Translations under genes and position numbers: made by a program
Notes under the pieces: generated by a model
The model's input: only the letters and a program-made list of their open reading frames with translations
Databases searched by the model: none
Told to the model about the DNA's origin: nothing
Assembly: GCA_039193195.1 (NCBI GenBank)
Contig: JBCCWS010000024.1
Span: 1-64,000, forward strand
Direction: 5' to 3'
DNA: 64,000 bases
Source: Pseudomonadota bacterium
GTDB lineage: Bacteria; Pseudomonadota; Gammaproteobacteria; Steroidobacterales; JBCBZW01
Shown here: one piece after another, positions 57,501 to 63,037 of the stretch
How positions within the stretch are numbered: position 1 is the first letter of the stretch
Layout: each line of letters opens with the position of its first letter

Positions 57501-58071
57501 GCAAGATTCCCGCGAAGCTGTCCTCGGTCCAACTCGGCAGGCGCTGGGCAGTTTCACCATCGAGCGCGCCCGCGAATCGCGGCAGCTCTGACCGGACGGC
57601 ATACTGAGCGCCCACATCACCGGCGCCGCCGCTCGCGCCGAGAATGATCGACGCCCGCTCGCGGTCGAATTCACGCTCACCGTAGCCAGCGTCCTCGAGG
57701 GCCTGACGTACCACCTCAAGAGTCATGAGCTGAAGCGGATCGACGGCCTTGATGGCGTTCGGCGGAATGCCGTACTTGAGAGGATCGAAGGGCATGTCCG
57801 GCAGGAAGCCGCCCCACTTGGAGTAAATCTTGTCCGGCGCGTTGCGATCTGCATCGAAGTACAGTCGCCAGTCCCAGCGGTGAGGGGGGATCTCGGTGAT
57901 CGCGTCTACGCGATCGAGGATGTTCTCCCAGTACTCCCGCGCGCTGCGCGCACCGGGCAGCGCCGCACCGATTCCGATGATGGCAACATCGGCTGGCCGT
58001 TGTTGCCGCCTTCCGCGCGGGGACTGCGCTTCCGCTCGCGTCTGTTCGTCCATTCGGCTGTCTCCGGACAT
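51598..58071 (-). CDS. PKS1: Pfa-like polyketide/secondary-lipid synthase, KS-AT-ACP-KR-DH
   Basis: 2157 residues from ATG 58071; positions below count from the open frame at 58077. KS (about 30-470): Cys217 in DSACASS, His352 in EAHGTG, His392 in MIGHT. AT (about 580-900): Ser690 in GHSYGEY and His795 in AFHS, a malonyl-type pattern. A Pro/Ala-rich linker precedes the ACP (about 1208-1290), with Ser1246 in the Pfa-type motif LGIDSIKRVE. KR (about 1380-1835) with TGGARGVT, Lys1709, Ser1733 and Tyr1746. DH (about 1880-2150) with His1895 and the TDAAAQ acid. There is no enoyl reductase. ATG 58053 is an alternative start. Confidence 0.93.
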   Translation of the reverse strand: MSGDSRMDEQTRAEAQSPRGRRQQRPADVAIIGIGAALPGARSAREYWENILDRVDAITEIPPHRWDWRLYFDADRNAPDKIYSKWGGFLPDMPFDPLKYGIPPNAIKAVDPLQLMTLEVVRQALEDAGYGEREFDRERASIILGASGGAGDVGAQYAVRSELPRFAGALDGETAQRLPSWTEDSFAGILLNVAAGRAANRFDFGGLNYIVDSACASSLTAVYQAVSELEAGRSDLAVAGGVDTVQGPFGYLCFSKTQALSPRGRCRTFDTSADGIVISEGIAMLVLKRVEDAERDGDRIYAVIKGVGGSSDGRARSMTAPHPDGQIRALERAYDAAGYSPQSVGLFEAHGTGTVAGDTAELETVTRLLGEHGAKPKQSVIGSVKTMIGHTKASAGVAGLIKTSLALYHKVLPPHANVEKANSRIADADSPLTIVDQAQPWVSDGPRRAGVSAFGFGGTNFHVTLEEHAAERPAHEGAALRDAWPAELLIFSGSGVHEVGERIEQVAAQLEAGAQPTLRDLAYSLARQYTPGDRVATLVARAGDDLPTFLRMLLAHVRAPERAPLPPQAAFTASPLAGRGQLAVMFAGQGSQYPNMLREVALAFPEIAQVLKGADQWLADEIERAVPGSRLSRLIYTQALLSPQEEQEAVGTLMRPEIAQPALGVVEAGLWQLLQRFGLKPDMAAGHSYGEYAALYAAGVVDLESFIRLSEARGRFIVEAAKGRDLGTMAAVQADRGDVEQIAQDYTDVLVANHNAPKQSILSGSRESIGAAVERLLEAGFDAKPLKVGAAFHSPFVSPAATELANFMAQVPFRVPDFPVYSNTTARPHERSPEGIRRILAEHLGSPVEFVAEVEAMYRDGARVFVGLGPKNVQASLIDQILEGREHCVVRIDDHEGGLKGLVQGVGTLLTQGVKLDVSPLFAQRECREIDLANLASASREQEIGPHIWMLNGSAARRALDAPRQPLTVEEVADRQSALSSSSPPVMTGTSAASAPAPSTTAPTPTSPSTAPTPAPAQAPGAATFPGVATATAHPVASPLTSRPEQPLHKETTVSERPGSGDAPPAQDYYAPLEGERESVLALYQDTMRQFLATQESVMTAYLTGTPAASREGGALLAARRAAPRVRRVAAPVVPQVAAPAPTAAPVEVPAPAAVVAPAPAPVPAPAPAPVPAPVAAVPPPPPTPAPTPTPAPTPAPATAAAAGSGDPESVKSLLLGIVEERTGYPQSMLGLDQNLEADLGIDSIKRVEIVGALTKQLPAALVGGREDEVTEALNGQTTLQGMIDWLSAGATQKEAAAAPFELTGAEEAGCAALPRFIVQAQPEGVSGVTVDPLAAGLFVITRHSGLSAQVADAVEAQLQAEPGVAVAYWDIPAAVDETAFEAWLAQVQAEHGPLRGVIHTACLSAPVLALGSTSLEGFGTVTGWTEKAFAQLLRAGGAELSQGGRVVAGTALGGRFGRGQDRIGGVAPQGGVVGLIKSVGEEWPEAQLKVVDLDPARPIDELATTLLTELRLPGGRIETGYPGGVRHVFRSVAVPVQRSEAPSPLRLPCADWIVFATGGARGVTAEVLRTIAATGATLVLAGRKPLPEATPAAYEGLDANALRGQLLREAQASGEALRPVDVNRRVQSILQDREILANLADFQALGATVEYRVCDVRDEAQVASTLDDLYARFGRVDGVVHGAGILEDKLLADKTPDSFARVFDTKVDSAFLLARRLRTDTLKFFALFTSVAGRYGNSGQTDYATANELLNRMACQLHALWHGRVKVSAMNWGPWEGSRHGQGMVTPETRRKFESRGVRLVPAAGGAAAFFDEIVHAPLEDVEVVFGEGPWEQHELDAGAWRAESATPLIQAVTGEGPKWPLLAGMQSTSSEGGVLLYRRIHTGLDHYLAEHLLDDIPVLPAAVAVELFAECAGSLWPNRYVTEVVDLRVMRGLRLDDGGFDAQVLVSRPVTESGDADFEVALELRTAGLAGPPHYRGIVRLASEVPEPTAYQSVLHPAASPVSARQAYQERLFHGPCFQTVTRLAGIDAHGALAEVQASEPSEWLPQVRASNGWLFDPGWTDAAAQMGLLWAHAMEAESALPSRFGRVRRFGEGSLGPSRMHFLVYPERPPHQVRADVAFVDQDGRLRLYIERLECTSSPALNRLGGTWKGEICV
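54463..54627 (-). repeat. Low-complexity Pro/Ala repeat inside the PKS1 gene
   Basis: Imperfect short tandem repeats, GCNCCN-type on the coding strand, encode a run such as APAPAPVPAP and TPAPTPTPAP just before the ACP. Such linkers give carrier domains reach and often vary in length between strains. Confidence 0.8.
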
Positions 58072-58110
58072 GCTCAACTCACCCCGTCGATCGGGAGTCT
58101 TTTTGTTCTC

Positions 58111-58680
58111 TTATTTTGCGCTGTTAGGCTTCTTCGGATCGTCGACGCGAACCTTCTTCAGTTCGCGCTCGAGCTCAGCCACGCGACCTTCGAGGGCCTT
58201 TACCTGGCGGCCTAAGGCAGGGTTGTCGCCGCCGCCGGCCGCTCCACCGCGGCGGGCCGCTTTCGCACCCTTGGCACCTTTTCCACCCTTGGCGCCAGCG
58301 CCGCCCATCTTCTCGCGCAGCTGCGGGAAGCGCTCCATGAGCTTCTCTCGCTGCTGAGGGTTCTTCATGGCCTTCATGAGCTTGGCGCGCTTGTCGCCGC
58401 CGGCTTTCGCGCCCATCTTACCGCCAGCCTTGGCCCCCATCTTGCCGCCCATTTTGCCCATCTTGGCGCCGGCCTTGGCGCCGGCTTTGGCGCCGCCGTC
58501 GGCGCGCTGTTGCATGATTTGGCGCAGCTTCGCGCGACGATCACCGCCCTCGCCACCGCCAGCCCCAGCACCAGGGCCTGCCGCAGCGGGCTTGCGGTTC
58601 CCGGGGCCGCGCCGCTCGCGCAAAGCTTTCAGTTTCTCGCGGCGCTGATCCGCCGACTCGTTCGCATTGGTCTCTGCCAT
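58111..58680 (-). CDS. Small Lys/Gly/Ala/Met-rich protein C with C-terminal coiled coil
   Basis: 189 residues, very basic. An N-terminal helix EKLKALRERRGP leads to AKLRQIMQQR, then a repeat of GAKAG, KMGKMGG and KMGAKAGG units, a helical stretch ending EKLMERFPQLREKMGG, a second Gly/Lys/Ala run, and a C-terminal coiled coil ALEGRVAELERELKKV. It shares the LxALRERR element and overall plan with genes at 30942 and 37391. ATG 58680 follows AGGAG. It is the first gene of the run leading into PKS1, 39 bases upstream of its start. Function unknown. Confidence 0.75.
   Translation of the reverse strand: MAETNANESADQRREKLKALRERRGPGNRKPAAAGPGAGAGGGEGGDRRAKLRQIMQQRADGGAKAGAKAGAKMGKMGGKMGAKAGGKMGAKAGGDKRAKLMKAMKNPQQREKLMERFPQLREKMGGAGAKGGKGAKGAKAARRGGAAGGGDNPALGRQVKALEGRVAELERELKKVRVDDPKKPNSAK
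58395..58500 (-). repeat. Tandem repeat coding for Lys-Met-Gly / Ala-Lys units
   Basis: Degenerate 12- to 24-base direct repeats (forward-strand core CTTGGCGCC, CATCTTGCC) within gene C encode the KMGAKAGG-type units. They are coding repeats, not spacer-separated, and could vary in number between strains. Confidence 0.75.
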
Positions 58681-59060
58681 GGGTATGTGCTCCTGGCGTT
58701 GTCGTATGTCAGCGGCGCGCCGCCGGCGTTAGCTGTGTGAGCGCCGAGACCGCCCCCGGGGCTGCCTGCTCGTGCCACCACCCGGTCGCGGCGGACATCG
58801 GCACGAGGTATGGGTTGACGCTTCAGTCACCAGGCCGCCACCGTCGATCTCTGTCGTCTCGAGTGGGCTGCGTGGGCGTATCGGTTCGTTCGTGAATCTA
58901 GCCGATGTACGCGGACAATCTCGCCCTGTTGCGTCGATCCTACGCGACGGGGTACCCGCAGCGTCGCCGTCACCTGTCGCAGTTCCTGAAGCTGCGCCGA
59001 AGCCGACGCACCGCTCACCCGCTCACCTGGTTGTTGTTGTTTCTTGTTCGTTGCGCAGAC
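58681..59060. other. 380-bp gap upstream of the PKS operon, no gene seen
   Basis: It lies between gene C and the end of the TPR gene. The only sure element is the AGGAG ribosome site of gene C. Short open frames on the plus strand here lack ribosome sites and family character. A promoter for the PKS operon may lie here, but I could not choose hexamers with confidence. Confidence 0.4.
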
Positions 59061-60236
59061 CTAGCTGCCAGCACCACCGCGCTTGCGAAGGCGTAGCGCG
59101 CGCCGCTTGCGACGCTTTTGCTGCGGCTTTTCTCGGGACTGTTCGCGGTCTTCCACGCGTTCGGCGGTGACCTTTGCGAAGGCATCCCGGTAGGCCTGCG
59201 CTTTCGCCTTCACATCTCGCGATGACGATTTGACCTTCTCTAACTCGGGGTACTTCTCCGCCAGGTCTTCGCCGTGCAGCATGGCCGCTTCATATTCTTC
59301 TACGGCTTCCTGGTGATGCCCCTGCGCAAAGTGGACGTCCCCGATCATGACATGGATGGTGACGGAGTCGCTCTTATGTTTGACCATCTGCCTCAACAGC
59401 GACAGGGCCTCGTCGTACTTCTCACTCGACTGCAGCGTGCGGGCGAGCTGCATCTTTGCGGCAGGCATCTGAGGGTTCAATCGTACCGCCTCGCGCAGCG
59501 CCTGCTCAGCGGCAGCGTTGTCGCCGAGTTCGCGTTGTGCCATACCGAGCCAGAAATGCCCTAACGGGTTGTCCGCCTGCAGCTTGACCACGTGCTCAAA
59601 GGCGTCTCGAGCGGCCCCGTGATCAGACTTCTTCATGTGCAGGCGACCGAGCTGGTAGTGCCCAGCCCAGAGGTCGGCCTTGCTGCGCACAGCGTGCTGC
59701 AGCTCGCCGATTGCCGCTTCATCCTCGCCCTGTTTCTGCTTGATGTTGGCAATCAGCAGGCGGGCAGCAGTCAGTTGTGGGTTGAGGCGCAGCGCCTCGC
59801 GCAGGGCCTTTTCTGCAGGCTCGTAGCGCTCTTCCTTTGCATATAGCTGACCTGCGCGCACCTGCGCGCTGGTGAGCTTCGGGTCGAGCTTGAGCGCTTG
59901 CTCGTACTCGCCGAGGGCACCGGCGGAGTCCCCAAGCTTGAGTCGCGCATTGCCGCTCAGCATATGGGCCGGTGCGAGCTTCTCGTCGATGGTGACGGCT
60001 GACTGATAGTGCTTGAGCGCACCCTCGAAGTTGCCTTGCTTGTAGTAGACGTTGCCGATGGCGACGTGCGCCGGGGCAAGGTTTGGATTCTGCTCGATGA
60101 CCGCTTCGTACTCGGCCAGGGCGTCGTCGTAGCGCTCCGCCTGCATATGAGCCTTGCCGAGCTCCATATGCGCTTTGACGCCGCGACCGAGTCGTCGGGC
60201 CTTGGGAGTCCACTCTCCCGAGGAAGAAGTAGCCAT
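59061..60236 (-). CDS. Tetratricopeptide-repeat (TPR) protein
   Basis: 391 residues with about nine TPR units of 34 residues, such as MELGKAHMQAERYDDALAEY, AIGNVYYKQGNFEGALKHY, MLSGNARLKLGDSAGALGEY and WLGMAQRELGDNAAAEQAL. A very basic tail (PQQKRRKRRALRLRKRG) follows. No signal peptide or catalytic domain is seen. ATG 60236 follows AGAGGT; the upstream open frame is unused. As the first gene on the minus strand of the divergent region, just before the PKS operon, it is a likely scaffold for cluster enzymes or a membrane/nucleic-acid tethered adaptor through the tail. Confidence 0.88.
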   Translation of the reverse strand: MATSSSGEWTPKARRLGRGVKAHMELGKAHMQAERYDDALAEYEAVIEQNPNLAPAHVAIGNVYYKQGNFEGALKHYQSAVTIDEKLAPAHMLSGNARLKLGDSAGALGEYEQALKLDPKLTSAQVRAGQLYAKEERYEPAEKALREALRLNPQLTAARLLIANIKQKQGEDEAAIGELQHAVRSKADLWAGHYQLGRLHMKKSDHGAARDAFEHVVKLQADNPLGHFWLGMAQRELGDNAAAEQALREAVRLNPQMPAAKMQLARTLQSSEKYDEALSLLRQMVKHKSDSVTIHVMIGDVHFAQGHHQEAVEEYEAAMLHGEDLAEKYPELEKVKSSSRDVKAKAQAYRDAFAKVTAERVEDREQSREKPQQKRRKRRALRLRKRGGAGS

Positions 60237-60426
60237 CCAATTGACCTCTATTCGTTTATGTTGCCTCCCGAACGGCCGTGCGTGGAGCCGCACACACCGT
60301 CCGGAGCGCTTGTAGTTCGGCGGTGAAGGAAAGTGAGTGTGCGCGCTCTGCTGCGCCACGTCAATTGCACTGATCGCGTTTTCCGCACGAGTTCGTAGTA
60401 GAGCTATCACACGGCCTTACGTCGTG

Positions 60427-60441
60427 TTAACTCGTTGTTAA
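60427..60441. promoter_or_regulatory. Candidate operator TTAAC-N5-GTTAA
   Basis: A perfect 15-base inverted repeat sits in the middle of the 400-bp divergent gap (60237-60640) between the TPR gene and the ACP gene. The gap is markedly AT-richer than its surroundings and the site is well placed to control both transcripts. The regulator is not in the window. Confidence 0.45.
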
Positions 60442-60468
60442 TGAGCGACTCTTTGCGAGTTTATGAGC

Positions 60469-60495
60469 GTTTTTGTCGCACTCGTTTTTGTGCGA
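60469..60495. repeat. Direct and inverted repeats in the divergent control region
   Basis: CGTTTTTGT occurs twice, 14 bases apart (60469 and 60483), and TCGCAC (60476-60481) pairs with GTGCGA (60490-60495). ATGAGCG also occurs at 60441 and 60463. This cluster of repeats just upstream of a promoter-like element looks like a regulatory binding array. Confidence 0.4.
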
Positions 60496-60504
60496 ACTGA
60501 TTCG

Positions 60505-60533
60505 TTGACAACCCAAATCCGAGCGTGGATGAT
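60505..60533 (+). promoter_or_regulatory. Sigma-70-like promoter for the ACP operon
   Basis: A perfect -35 TTGACA (60505-60510), 17-base spacer, then GATGAT (60528-60533, four of six matches to TATAAT). This gives a leader of about 100 bases before the ACP start. Confidence 0.5.
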
Positions 60534-60640
60534 TCGCGATGCACTGCGATAGGAAGTCTTGCGGACGGCCCGTTGTCGTTACCGCGCGACAAGCCCGTCA
60601 GCACGCGTTCAAACCCATCACTCCTTGAGTTCTAAGGACT

Positions 60641-60949
60641 ATGTCAAACAACGAAATGACCGCAGCACAGGGCAGCGACGACGTCGAGAATGGCGTCATC
60701 TCAGTGATCAACGAAATGGTGTCCGACTGGGACCTGGACAACGTTTCTGCCATCTCGCCGGGCACCAGCCTGATGGGAGATCTCGAGTTCGAATCGATCG
60801 ATATCGTACAGCTCGCCGTACATCTAGAGCAGCACTTTGAGCAGAGCGGCCTGCCCTTCGAGCAGCTGTTCATGCGCGATGGGGACTACGTCGACGACCT
60901 GACGATCCAGGAGATCGCCGGGTTCTTACGCGACAAGCTCGCCAGCTGA
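60641..60949 (+). CDS. Stand-alone acyl carrier protein
   Basis: 102-residue acidic four-helix protein that carries acyl chains on a phosphopantetheine arm. The attachment Ser is S52 in GDLEFESIDIVQLAVHLE, matching the DSL-type site with Glu-Ser-Ile; the flanking EQHFEQSGLPFEQLF and LTIQEIAGFL complete the fold. It is unlike the LGIDSIKRVE site of the ACP inside PKS1, so it probably serves another step such as loading, transfer or post-PKS tailoring. The PPTase domain at the end of PKS2 could activate it. First gene of the plus-strand operon. Confidence 0.9.
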   Translation: MSNNEMTAAQGSDDVENGVISVINEMVSDWDLDNVSAISPGTSLMGDLEFESIDIVQLAVHLEQHFEQSGLPFEQLFMRDGDYVDDLTIQEIAGFLRDKLAS

Positions 60950-60955
60950 TCGTTC

Positions 60956-60986
60956 GCAGTGCCCCGGCCGATGGCCGGGGCGCTGC
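60956..60986 (+). repeat. Very stable hairpin after the ACP gene
   Basis: GCAGTGCCCCGGCC (60956-60969) pairs over 14 positions (one G-U) with 60973-60986, leaving a three-base loop. It lies seven bases past the ACP stop and has no U tract. It is likely a stabiliser or partial terminator that keeps ACP expression above that of the downstream genes. The rest of the gap to 61155 shows no gene. Confidence 0.6.
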
Positions 60987-61155
60987 GCCGACTGGCTTCC
61001 GGCAGCGCCGTCGCTGCGCGCACCGGGCCTCGGGTCGGTCTCGAGGAGCCTGCGTGCACGTAGGTGAGGTCTAGCCCTCGGCGGGGTTCCCGACGGGCGC
61101 GGGACCGCCACCAGCCCGGCGTCGCCCCTAAGGCGCGCTCAGCAGAGAGTACGTG

Positions 61156-62205
61156 ATGCCCAACCTGGTCGTCGGCAACCAGCCCACCATCCATTTCCAG
61201 CGCGCAGGTGCTGGCGAGACCATTGTGCTAATCCACGGTCTGGGCGCCAACCTCGCTTTCTGGTTCATGAGCGTAGGGCGCGTGTTGGCACGCGACTACC
61301 ATATCGTCTGCTACGACCTGCGCGGACACGGCGGGAGCGACATGCCTCGCCACGATTACCTGCTGCCGCACATGGTAGAGGACCTCAATGGCCTGCTCGA
61401 TCACCTGGAGATCGAGAGGGCCCACATCGTCGGTCACAGCTTCGGCGCTCGCGTGGCCCTAGCCCACGCCGTACTCGCGCCGCACCGCCAAGCGACGCTC
61501 ACGATCGCCGATACTCAGGCGAAGTGCCTGCAGGGCCCGATGCGTCTGCGCGAGTGGCCGCACTGGCCTCGGTGGAAGCGCGAACTCGTGGATATGGGTC
61601 ACCGAGGGCTTCCCGACGACGAGGAAATCATCACCTTCGAGCTGCTGAAGCACTTTAACGACCTGTCTTCCGGCTTCGCTCACGGCGCCCTCGCCAGTGG
61701 CTCCCCGGCAGCCCTCACCGAGGACACGCAGCTCCCGGCGCCGCTGAACAAGAAGCGCGCAGCGCGTCGCGCGGCGGCCGCCGGCGCACGCGGCGCCGGC
61801 AAAGGCGCCCCCTCCCTACGCCGTCGCGACATGGGGCGTAAGGGAGCCGCGCGCTGGACGGAACTCATGGAGCAGACGAGCGCCAAGGCGGAATTCGCCG
61901 ATGAACAGCCGCTGACCCGGGAGGCCATCGCGCGAATCCGCGTGCCGACCCTCGCCATGTACGGCGCGCTCTCGCACTGCATTCCATCCTGTCGACAGCT
62001 TGAGAAGCTCATTCCGCGTACGCACGTCGCCATCGTGCCGGAAGCCGGCCACTTTCACCCAGCGGTCAAACCACGACGCTTTGTGAAGCTGCTGGATCAC
62101 TTCCTGCGTGAGCATCCGGGTGCAAGCGCAGCCCAAGCCCTGCCGGTCGGACGCAAACGCGCGGCTGCGATCGCCGCTCGCGCTCGCCAAACCGGCCTAC
62201 GATGA
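61156..62205 (+). CDS. Alpha/beta hydrolase (possible thioesterase of the cluster)
   Basis: 349 residues. Oxyanion segment VLIHGLGANLAFW, nucleophile elbow IVGHSFGARVAL (Ser95), acid probably in the LAMYGALSHCIP region, and His in EAGHFHP near residue 300. The cap region carries an unusual Arg/Lys/Ala/Gly stretch of about 40 residues (KKRAARRAAAAGARGAGKG, then LRRRDMGRK) that resembles the low-complexity middles of the small proteins B and C. ATG 61156 is used rather than the GTG three bases upstream. Its stop overlaps the next start as ATGA. Release of the acyl product is a reasonable but unproven role. Confidence 0.85.
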   Translation: MPNLVVGNQPTIHFQRAGAGETIVLIHGLGANLAFWFMSVGRVLARDYHIVCYDLRGHGGSDMPRHDYLLPHMVEDLNGLLDHLEIERAHIVGHSFGARVALAHAVLAPHRQATLTIADTQAKCLQGPMRLREWPHWPRWKRELVDMGHRGLPDDEEIITFELLKHFNDLSSGFAHGALASGSPAALTEDTQLPAPLNKKRAARRAAAAGARGAGKGAPSLRRRDMGRKGAARWTELMEQTSAKAEFADEQPLTREAIARIRVPTLAMYGALSHCIPSCRQLEKLIPRTHVAIVPEAGHFHPAVKPRRFVKLLDHFLREHPGASAAQALPVGRKRAAAIAARARQTGLR

Positions 62206-63017
62206 TCGACAGCGCCGAGGCACCCGTTGCTGTGGTCACCGGTGGCAGCAGCGGGATCGGCCAGGCGGTGGCGGTCGCCTTAGCGACAGACGGCTGGAGA
62301 GTCGCCGTCGTCGGTCGCTCCATGGAGCGACTCACCCAAAGCCTCACCCTGATTGGCGCAGCGAGCGCGCAGGCGCGCCAGCCCTTTGAACCCCTAGGCC
62401 TGCCCTTCAACGTCGCCAAAGATGTGGACATGCGGGCCATGGCGGACCGAACCGTGGACGCCTTCGGACGCATCGACCTCCTCGTGGCCAGTGCCGGCCT
62501 GGGCAAGCGAGCAGACACAAAGCGTGTAATGCCCCACCCCACCGCCGAGTTGCCCCTCAGCGAGTGGGAGGAGGTGATCAACGTCAACCTGCGCGGCATC
62601 TTCTTGAGCAACCGCGCGGTACTGCCGACCATGCGCGCGCAGGGACGCGGCCAGATCATCAATGTCGGCTCATCTACAACCCCGCAAGGACTGCGTGGCA
62701 CCCCCTTCGGCCCCGCGTACTGCGCCTCGAAGTTCGGCATGGTCGGCCTAACGGAAGTGATCGCTCAAGAGGAAGAGCGCCACGGTGTCCGCGCCCAGGT
62801 CATTTTCCCCGGCCCGGTCGAAACGCCGCTGGTGGATCAGACCATTTTGGCACGACCCTTCGGCGGCGCCGTAAAGGCCGAGCACTTTGCAGACGCGGTG
62901 GTGTTCCTGGCCCGACACCCAGTCGACGGTGTGCTGGTGCACCCCCACCTATTGCCGTTTCGTGGCTACTTCGAGCAAGCTGCCGCCAAGCAGCGCCCGC
63001 CCGCCACCCAACAATAG
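62202..63017 (+). CDS. Short-chain dehydrogenase/reductase (cluster SDR 1)
   Basis: 271 residues. NAD(P) motif TGGSSGIGQAVA near 14-25, ASAG in place of NNAG near 105, catalytic Ser in NVGSSTT, and Tyr/Lys in YCASKFGMVGL. Start overlaps the hydrolase stop by four bases. It is similar to SDR 2 in the block NVNLRGIFLSNRAVLPTM against NLTGTFLSNRAVLPAM, so the two are likely a duplicated pair. Role: reduction of a keto group on the chain or oxidation of a hydroxyl introduced by the oxygenases. Confidence 0.9.
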   Translation: MIDSAEAPVAVVTGGSSGIGQAVAVALATDGWRVAVVGRSMERLTQSLTLIGAASAQARQPFEPLGLPFNVAKDVDMRAMADRTVDAFGRIDLLVASAGLGKRADTKRVMPHPTAELPLSEWEEVINVNLRGIFLSNRAVLPTMRAQGRGQIINVGSSTTPQGLRGTPFGPAYCASKFGMVGLTEVIAQEEERHGVRAQVIFPGPVETPLVDQTILARPFGGAVKAEHFADAVVFLARHPVDGVLVHPHLLPFRGYFEQAAAKQRPPATQQ

Positions 63018-63037
63018 CAATGATCACGGAGCCCGCT

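Noticed and set aside
46578-58071. Simple PUFA (EPA/DHA) synthase
   Set aside because: Only one in-line ACP, no second hotdog pair, no PfaD enoyl reductase, and an unusual set of sulfotransferases.
58395-58500. CRISPR-like or minisatellite array
   Set aside because: The repeats are contiguous, degenerate and in frame within a coding gene, with no unique spacers.
58772-59170. Plus-strand frame of 132 codons in the gap before gene C
   Set aside because: No ribosome site, no family, and its end runs into the TPR gene.
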